Positions 15,642 to 20,038 of a stretch of 20,038 nucleotides of DNA are shown in pieces. How positions within the stretch are numbered: the stretch's first letter is position 1; every line of letters starts with the position of its first letter. The position numbers and the translations under genes are program-made. This stretch comes from Lachnospiraceae bacterium UBA6998 (GTDB taxonomy: Bacteria; Bacillota; Clostridia; Lachnospirales; Lachnospiraceae): NCBI GenBank assembly GCA_002448395.1, contig DJXS01000075.1, forward strand, positions 1 through 20,038, given 5' to 3'. The notes under the pieces were generated by a model. That model was not told the origin of the DNA and did not search any database. It was given only the letters and a program-made list of their open reading frames with translations.

Positions 15642-16531
15642 AGCAAAGCTTCCACTTCGGACCGCACGGCGAGATCGGGAGAGAAAGCGCTGGCACTGCC
15701 TGCGGCGATGCCCATGCGGAAAGCCTCCCGGAAATCACCGGTCTCGAGATAGCCGCTTATAAACCCGGCTACCATAGAGTCGCCGGCGCCGACGGAATTC
15801 ACAAGGGTCCCCTTCGGGGCGGGACTTCTGAATACCTCTCCGTTTTCGGAGATAAAGACCGCGCCTTCTCCGGCCATGGAGATCAGGACGTTCTCCGCTC
15901 CTTCTTCCTGCAGCTTCTTCGCATAGGGGATCACTTCCTCCTGCGTGCGGAGCGTGACGCCGTAGATCTCACCCAGTTCATGCTCATTGGGCTTGACCAG
16001 CCAGGGACGGCTGTGGAGCGTTCCGACGAGAAGGTCCTTCTCAGCGTCGACGACGATGCGGATTCCCTTTCCCGCGAGCCGCTTCATGATCCTCTCGTAG
16101 ACGTCGCGGGGGAGGGATCCGGGAACACTCCCGGAGATCACCAGGATATCGCCGGAGGAGAGCAGGTCAAGCTTTTCGTATAGCTTTTCAATGTCCCCGG
16201 CGGTGATGAGAGGCCCCTGTCCGTTGATCTCAGTCTCCTCGCCGGACTTAAGTTTGACGTTGATGCGGGAGAAGCCGTTCCGGACCCGGATCAGATCGAC
16301 GCCGCAGCCGAAGTTCTTCATCAGCTCCGCGATATCGTCGCCGGTGAAGCCTGCCATGAAACCGAGAGCAACGCTTTTGTGCCCCATATTGCTGAGGACG
16401 ATGGAAACGTTGATCCCCTTGCCGCCGGGAAGAATGTTCTCGTAAGTGGTCCGGTTAATGACGCCGGGTTTAAAATCATCGACCCTGACAATGTAGTCAA
16501 GGGACGGATTGAATGTGACTGTGTAGATCAT
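15629..16531 (-). CDS. fruK: PfkB-family 1-phosphofructokinase (FruK-like)
   Basis: The 300-residue cytosolic sugar kinase begins MIYTVTFNPSLDYIV, typical of FruK/LacC. It has GGKGINVS (36-43), SGSVPGSLP, VKPNEHEL and the anion-hole/catalytic motif GAGDS (248-252, catalytic Asp 251). FruK phosphorylates fructose 1-phosphate to fructose 1,6-bisphosphate; tagatose-6-phosphate kinase is an alternative in the same subfamily. No fructose PTS gene or fruR is adjacent. A perfect AAGGAGG (16550-16544) lies 12 bases before ATG 16531 and three before an in-frame TTG at 16540; I prefer the ATG from family N-termini, but the TTG is possible. It follows tmcAL closely, so the two probably share an mRNA. 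Its 3' end overlaps the convergent fusion gene by 13 bases. Confidence 0.88.
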   Translation of the reverse strand: MIYTVTFNPSLDYIVRVDDFKPGVINRTTYENILPGGKGINVSIVLSNMGHKSVALGFMAGFTGDDIAELMKNFGCGVDLIRVRNGFSRINVKLKSGEETEINGQGPLITAGDIEKLYEKLDLLSSGDILVISGSVPGSLPRDVYERIMKRLAGKGIRIVVDAEKDLLVGTLHSRPWLVKPNEHELGEIYGVTLRTQEEVIPYAKKLQEEGAENVLISMAGEGAVFISENGEVFRSPAPKGTLVNSVGAGDSMVAGFISGYLETGDFREAFRMGIAAGSASAFSPDLAVRSEVEALLQTF

Positions 16532-16551
16532 CTTTGCCAAAAGCCTCCTTA

Positions 16552-17697
16552 TCAGAGATTCTCCCGGTGACTGTCTTTAATGAGAATCGGTTTACTGAGG
16601 GCAGGAACCGCCCTGGCGCCGGTCCGCCGCGCAGCCATCAGGTCGTATAGGAACTCCGCCTGAAGCTCCTCCCGGAGCACCTCGTACAGCTGATCAGGCA
16701 TGACGTCTCTCGCCCTGGAGAGTTTATCCAGGAAAGGAACATCGCAGGAAGCGGTTATGCTCCGGATGAGCGGAGCGGCTTCCCGCCGGAATCCGATGGG
16801 ACGGATCCATCCGCAGAGATTATGTTCTGTGTCAAAATACTGCATGGTCTCCGAGGTGATCCCCAGAAGGATGTGTAGAAGTGCCCTGGAGATCCTGGTA
16901 TATGTATAATTGCGTGTCTTCACCGCTTTGCAGAAATCGGAATAGGTGGTAAAGCCGGGAAGCTCTTTCAGGATCCTTGCGGCAAGATCCGGTGACACGT
17001 CCAGATAGCCGGTGAGGGTCTCGGGAGATCCCGCGCTGTACAGAGCATGCAGAAGAAGATCTGAAAAGTCGTCTCTGCAGAGGAAAGGGTCGCTCTTTTG
17101 ACGGGAAGTGATTATTTCCGAGCGGATCTGCGTCGCGCCGGCGCACTTGGTGCGCCTTATCGCCAGCGGACGTATTGTGCTGCCGCTTCTTAAAAGAGCC
17201 CTGAGATATTCTGTCCCGAGAAGGTCATTAGGCGTTGCGGGCAGATCAGCGTCCTCCATAGCGGCAGCTCTCGCCGAAGGGTAGGAGAGTCCCTCCCTGA
17301 GTCCGTCCCGGAGCGCGGCTCGAAACTGATCGGATTCATCATTGAGCCTGCGGGAGGCCTCCATGAGGGAATCGGTATCACCGGTCTCCGAGCCGAATGC
17401 CAGGTCCGTGACAACTCCGAGGTTCTCCATCAGAGCCACTGCTCCCCGGGCAAAATAGTCCGCGCCGGAGCATGCCGCGTACAGGGGAAGCTCCACCACA
17501 AGGTCCGCGCCGGCGGACAAAAGCGCCTCCGTCCTCGCCTCCCGGGAGAGGATCGAAGGGGCTCCGCGCTGTACGTAGTCCCCGCTGAGAGCGATCACGA
17601 TATAATCCGCGCAGGTCTTTTCCCGCGCTTCTTTGATCAGATAGCGGTGTCCCTCATGAAGGGGATTGCACTCTGCGATGATACCTGTGACTCTCAT
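16552..17697 (-). CDS. tmcAL: tRNA(Met) cytidine acetate ligase TmcAL (YlbM family)
   Basis: TmcAL activates acetate with ATP and acetylates the wobble cytidine of elongator tRNA-Met. From ATG 17697 the protein has 381 residues and begins MRVTGIIAECNPLHEGHRYL, the nucleotidyltransferase-like motif (usual form GIIxEYNPFHNGH). It continues with ALSGDYVQRGAPSILSREART (36-56) and ADLVVELP (64-71), and later shows the family's central IRRTKCAGATQIRSEI. A longer frame starts at a TTG (17760), but the added 21 residues do not match the family, so I use the ATG; AAAGGA lies about 11 bases upstream. The next gene downstream is fruK, 20 bases away. Its acetate substrate makes the divergent neighbour ackA suggestive, though this may be chance. 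Confidence 0.93.
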   Translation of the reverse strand: MRVTGIIAECNPLHEGHRYLIKEAREKTCADYIVIALSGDYVQRGAPSILSREARTEALLSAGADLVVELPLYAACSGADYFARGAVALMENLGVVTDLAFGSETGDTDSLMEASRRLNDESDQFRAALRDGLREGLSYPSARAAAMEDADLPATPNDLLGTEYLRALLRSGSTIRPLAIRRTKCAGATQIRSEIITSRQKSDPFLCRDDFSDLLLHALYSAGSPETLTGYLDVSPDLAARILKELPGFTTYSDFCKAVKTRNYTYTRISRALLHILLGITSETMQYFDTEHNLCGWIRPIGFRREAAPLIRSITASCDVPFLDKLSRARDVMPDQLYEVLREELQAEFLYDLMAARRTGARAVPALSKPILIKDSHRENL

Positions 17698-17760
17698 GTC
17701 TGTAATGATCCTTTCCGCCGCGTGATGAGAAGGGAAACGAAGATCCGTCCCCGTCTCCAA

Positions 17761-17780
17761 TTATTTCATATAAGAAATAA
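17761..17780. repeat. Palindrome between tmcAL and ackA
   Basis: TTATTTC (17761-17767) and GAAATAA (17774-17780) are perfect inverted 7-mers separated by ATATAA, in the gap between two divergent genes. It has the shape of a dimeric repressor site. No regulator is known to me for it. Confidence 0.5.
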
Positions 17781-17827
17781 AAGTTCCATTATCAGGGGGA
17801 AGTTTTGTTCAAAAAAAGGGGCAGTTC

Positions 17828-17855
17828 TTGTCCTTCTTCAAATTAAGTGTATAAT
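17828..17855 (+). promoter_or_regulatory. ackA promoter
   Basis: TTGTCC (17828-17833) and TATAAT (17850-17855) are 16 bases apart, with a perfect -10. The predicted start near 17862 gives a leader of about 57 bases before the ackA start codon. Confidence 0.72.
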
Positions 17856-17918
17856 AGATAATAGAGCAGCATGCGGCAGCAGCCGGGTTATAGTTTTATA
17901 GGAAACGGAGAGAAAAAA

Positions 17919-19121
17919 ATGAATATTTTGGTAATCAACTGCGGCAGTTCATCACTGAAGTTCCAGGTCATCAATGCAGAGTCCGAGAAGCTCCTGGCTA
18001 AGGGCCTTTGCGAGAGAATCGGCATGGACGGTTCCTGCATCACTTATGAGAACAAGGCAGACAATACCGGCAAGGAATTCAATGAGATCCCTATGCCTGA
18101 TCACAATAAGGCAGTAAGCCTTGTACTGAGCGCCCTGACCAACGAGAAGACAGGCGTTCTGAAATCTCTTAGCGAGATCGGAGCAGTGGGACACAGAATC
18201 GTCCATGGCGGCGAGAAGTTCACATCCTCTGTAGTCATCACAGACGAGGTTATCGAGGCGATCAAGGAAGTGTCCGATCTGGCTCCTCTTCACAACCCCG
18301 CAAACCTGATCGGCGTAGACGCCTGCAAGAGCCTTATGCCCGGCACACCTATGGTAGCTGTTTTCGATACAGCTTTCCATCAGACAATGCCCGAGAAGGC
18401 CTATATGTATGCACTGCCTCTTAAGTACTACAAAGAATACAAGGTAAGAAGATACGGCTTCCACGGCACCAGCCACTCCTTCGTTTCCAAGGAAGCAGCC
18501 AAGGTCGCCGGCAAGGCATATGACGATTGCAAGACCATCGTCTGCCACCTGGGCAACGGCGCCAGCATCTCTGCTGTCATGAACGGCAAGTGCGTAGATA
18601 CTTCCATGGGTCTTACCCCCCTTGAGGGCCTGATCATGGGAACCAGAAGCGGCGACCTCGATCCCGCGATCGTTGATTTCATCGCAGGCAAGGAAGGCAT
18701 CACAGCAACTGAGGTCACCAATGTCCTCAATAAGAAGTCCGGCGTTTTCGCTCTGTCTGACGGACTTTCCTCTGACTTCCGCGACCTCGAGGACGGATAC
18801 AAGAACGGCAACAAGTATGCCAAGCTCGCTGTAGACGCTTTCTGCTACAGAGTAGCCAAGTACATCGGCTCCTACACAGCAGCTATGAACGGCGTAGACG
18901 TGATCGCTTTCACAGCCGGCATCGGCGAGAACAGCGCATTCGTCCGTGAGAACGTAATGGCTTATCTCGGATATCTGGGCGTCACCTGCGACAAGGAAGA
19001 GAATGCCAAGAGAGAAGATATCCACAAGATCTCCACTGCGGACAGCAAGGTCCTGGTATATTCCATCGCCACAAACGAGGAGCTCGCCATCGCTCGCGAG
19101 ACCTACGAGCTGACCAAATAA
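17919..19121 (+). CDS. ackA: Acetate kinase AckA
   Basis: Acetate kinase makes ATP and acetate from acetyl phosphate and ADP, the last step of acetate fermentation in the cytoplasm. The 400-residue length is typical. Motifs seen are NCGSSSLKF near the N-terminus, GHRIVHGGEKF, FDTAFHQTMP, RRYGFHGTSHSFV (the catalytic His region), CHLGNGAS, GLTPLEGLIMGTRSGDLDP and FTAGIGENSAFVRE. ATG 17919 is chosen because the family begins MNILVINCGSSSLK and CGGAG lies eight bases upstream; an upstream start at 17871 would add residues unlike the family. The usual partner pta is not next to it in this window. Codon choice looks strongly biased, fitting a highly expressed gene. rpmF and plsX follow. Confidence 0.98.
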   Translation: MNILVINCGSSSLKFQVINAESEKLLAKGLCERIGMDGSCITYENKADNTGKEFNEIPMPDHNKAVSLVLSALTNEKTGVLKSLSEIGAVGHRIVHGGEKFTSSVVITDEVIEAIKEVSDLAPLHNPANLIGVDACKSLMPGTPMVAVFDTAFHQTMPEKAYMYALPLKYYKEYKVRRYGFHGTSHSFVSKEAAKVAGKAYDDCKTIVCHLGNGASISAVMNGKCVDTSMGLTPLEGLIMGTRSGDLDPAIVDFIAGKEGITATEVTNVLNKKSGVFALSDGLSSDFRDLEDGYKNGNKYAKLAVDAFCYRVAKYIGSYTAAMNGVDVIAFTAGIGENSAFVRENVMAYLGYLGVTCDKEENAKREDIHKISTADSKVLVYSIATNEELAIARETYELTK

Positions 19122-19144
19122 TAAGGAAGCGCAGGCTGCGCAAA

Positions 19145-19164
19145 GTCGACAAAAAATTGTTGAC
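19145..19164. repeat. Inverted repeat overlapping the rpmF -35 box
   Basis: GTCGACAA (19145-19152) and TTGTTGAC (19157-19164) are inverted 8-mers with one mismatch and four bases between. The right arm contains most of the rpmF -35 box, so a bound protein could block polymerase. The regulator is unknown and the repeat could be chance. Confidence 0.4.
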
Positions 19165-19188
19165 AAAGGTAATTACCGCAAGTATAAT
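19160..19188 (+). promoter_or_regulatory. Perfect-consensus rpmF promoter
   Basis: TTGACA (19160-19165) and TATAAT (19183-19188) match consensus at all positions with 17 bases between. It should drive strong synthesis of L32 independent of ackA. Confidence 0.93.
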
Positions 19189-19228
19189 ACCATTTGTGTG
19201 ACTACTTGAACGGTAAGGAGGTGTAACG

Positions 19229-19411
19229 ATGTCTATCTGCCCTAAGAATAAATCATCCAGAAGTCATAGAGATAAGAGAAGAGCAAACTGGAAAATGACT
19301 GCTCCGACTCTCGTTAAGTGCAGCAAGTGCGGCGCTCTTACGATGCCCCACAGAGTGTGCAGAAATTGCGGCTCCTATAATAAGAAGACCGTGATTGAAG
19401 TCGAAGACTGA
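19229..19411 (+). CDS. rpmF: Large ribosomal subunit protein bL32
   Basis: The 60-residue basic protein starts MSICPKNKSSRSHRDKRRANWKM, an L32 N-terminus of the form common in Lachnospiraceae. It carries a zinc ribbon with two CxxC pairs (CSKC and CRNC, about residues 31-34 and 45-48) around the conserved PHRVC. It is a structural part of the 50S subunit. AAGGAGGTG (19215-19223) precedes ATG 19229 at ideal spacing. It has its own promoter and a terminator shortly after the stop, so it can be expressed alone. The yceD (DUF177) gene that often precedes rpmF is absent; only 107 bases separate it from ackA. Confidence 0.97.
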   Translation: MSICPKNKSSRSHRDKRRANWKMTAPTLVKCSKCGALTMPHRVCRNCGSYNKKTVIEVED

Positions 19412-19457
19412 CGGATCATAGATTTATTGTGATCATGAACTGAATCAGAACTGATTC

Positions 19458-19489
19458 CAGGCGGATGCTGAAAGGCATCCGCCTGTTTT
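19458..19489 (+). terminator. Terminator of rpmF
   Basis: A perfect 11-bp stem (19458-19468 with 19475-19485) around a TGAAAG loop is followed by TTTTATT. A smaller hairpin, GAATCAG/CTGATTC (19442-19457), sits directly before it. Confidence 0.88.
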
Positions 19490-19551
19490 ATTGTCTGAGC
19501 GGACCGCATGCAGGAGATCGCGCGGGCTTGCAGAAGCGTGATGTAAAGGGT

Positions 19552-19597
19552 TTGTAAGGCGGCTGTACTTGCATTATATGAGCCCTTTTAGTATATT
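19552..19597 (+). promoter_or_regulatory. Possible plsX promoter region
   Basis: Two overlapping candidates are seen after the rpmF terminator: TTGTAA (19552) with TATATG (19575), and TTGCAT (19569) with TATATT (19592), both with 17-base spacing. The second has the better -10. Neither matches consensus well; a promoter is expected here because of the terminator upstream. Confidence 0.42.
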
Positions 19598-19655
19598 AAA
19601 CTCGTAACAGTATTCAGATTGTATGTTATTGGACTAAACAGAAACAGGAAATAGT

Positions 19656-20038
19656 ATGAGTGAATTTGTACATGTAGCTGTAGATGCTATGGGCGGTGAC
19701 AACGCGCCTTCCGAGATCATAAAGGGCTCTGTGAACGCACTGAACAAATGCCCGAATCTGAAGGTGACATTTACCGGAAAGGAAGATCTCGTAAAAGCGG
19801 AACTTGCGAAGCTTAAGTATCCCGCTGACAGAGTAGAGATCCTCAACTGCACGGAAGTGATCGAAATGGCAGAACCCCCGGTAGACGCGATCCGCACCAA
19901 GAAAGACTCGTCGATCGTTAAGGGTCTTCGCCTTGTAAAAGATGGTGAGTGCGACGCCTTTGTAACTGCCGGAAGTACGGGAGCGGCTCTCGCGGGAGGA
20001 CAGCTTCTTGTGGGCAGGATCAAGGGAATCGAGAGACC
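19656..20038 (+). CDS. plsX: Phosphate acyltransferase PlsX, 3'-partial
   Basis: The open frame gives 127 codons and runs off the right edge. It begins MSEFVHVAVDAMGGDNAP, the hallmark PlsX N-terminus, and continues with VIEMAEPPVDAIRTKKDSSI and DAFVTAGSTGAALAGG, both strongly conserved in PlsX. PlsX makes acyl phosphate from acyl-ACP, the first committed donor for phosphatidic acid synthesis by PlsY. Full-length proteins are about 330 residues, so around 60 percent is missing. ATG 19656 has AGGAA six to seven bases upstream. Its place after rpmF is the usual Firmicutes arrangement, and acpP or a fatty acid synthesis gene would be expected beyond the edge. Confidence 0.96.
   Translation, partial: MSEFVHVAVDAMGGDNAPSEIIKGSVNALNKCPNLKVTFTGKEDLVKAELAKLKYPADRVEILNCTEVIEMAEPPVDAIRTKKDSSIVKGLRLVKDGECDAFVTAGSTGAALAGGQLLVGRIKGIER

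Noticed and set aside
19129..19141. Hairpin GCGCA-GGC-TGCGC after ackA as a terminator
   Set aside because: The stem is only 5 bp and no T-run follows.
17952..19166. Minus-strand open frame of 404 codons opposite ackA
   Set aside because: It mirrors the codon bias of a highly expressed gene and matches no family known to me.
19588..19600. Possible FapR-like operator before plsX
   Set aside because: A TTAGTA half-site is present, but the second half lies directly beside it rather than at the FapR spacing, so the match is not convincing.
1..20038. CRISPR array, insertion sequence or prophage
   Set aside because: No regularly spaced repeat array, transposase, integrase or phage structural gene was seen in either strand.

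Overview
The window is a contiguous piece of a bacterial chromosome from the Firmicutes, most likely class Clostridia, family Lachnospiraceae. This is inferred from the gene order, the N-terminus of ribosomal protein L32 (MSICPKNKSS), strong AAGGAGG ribosome binding sites, consensus SigA-type promoters and a tRNA gene without an encoded CCA. Both ends cut genes: ychF lacks its first few codons and plsX continues past the right edge. I see no insertion sequence, prophage gene or CRISPR array.

Positions 1-11282 (+ strand) hold ychF with a clear terminator, lgt, and a compact division and cell wall (dcw) cluster: mraZ, rsmH, an FtsL-like gene, a class B PBP (FtsI/SpoVD type), mraY, ftsW, ftsQ/divIB and ftsZ. 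The mur genes and ftsA that usually interrupt this cluster are absent. The cluster starts at a good promoter followed by three AAAGTG-type boxes at exact 10-bp spacing, a probable MraZ autoregulatory operator. ftsZ has its own promoter. A tRNA-Ala(CGC) gene with a perfect-consensus promoter and a 17-bp terminator hairpin closes this half.

Positions 11600-17697 are accessory. A minus-strand gene encodes an FtsK/SpoIIIE-like protein whose Walker A lysine and Walker B aspartate are gone, a probable pseudo-ATPase. It diverges, across two apparently competing extended -10 promoters, from a HAD phosphatase gene overlapping by one base a gene for a three-domain fusion: ADP-ribosylglycohydrolase, SseB-like domain, macrodomain. 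This is the most unusual protein in the window and suggests an ADP-ribose processing unit. Convergent to it, overlapping by 13 bases at the 3' ends, is a minus-strand pair: tmcAL (tRNA-Met cytidine acetate ligase) followed by a fruK-like PfkB kinase.

Positions 17698-20038 (+ strand) return to housekeeping: ackA, rpmF with a perfect-consensus promoter and a terminator, and the start of plsX. This resembles the common ackA/yceD/rpmF/plsX order but without yceD. Together the window links peptidoglycan precursor membrane steps (MraY, PBP, FtsW), division-site assembly (FtsZ, FtsQ, FtsL), lipoprotein modification (Lgt), fermentation (AckA) and phospholipid synthesis (PlsX).
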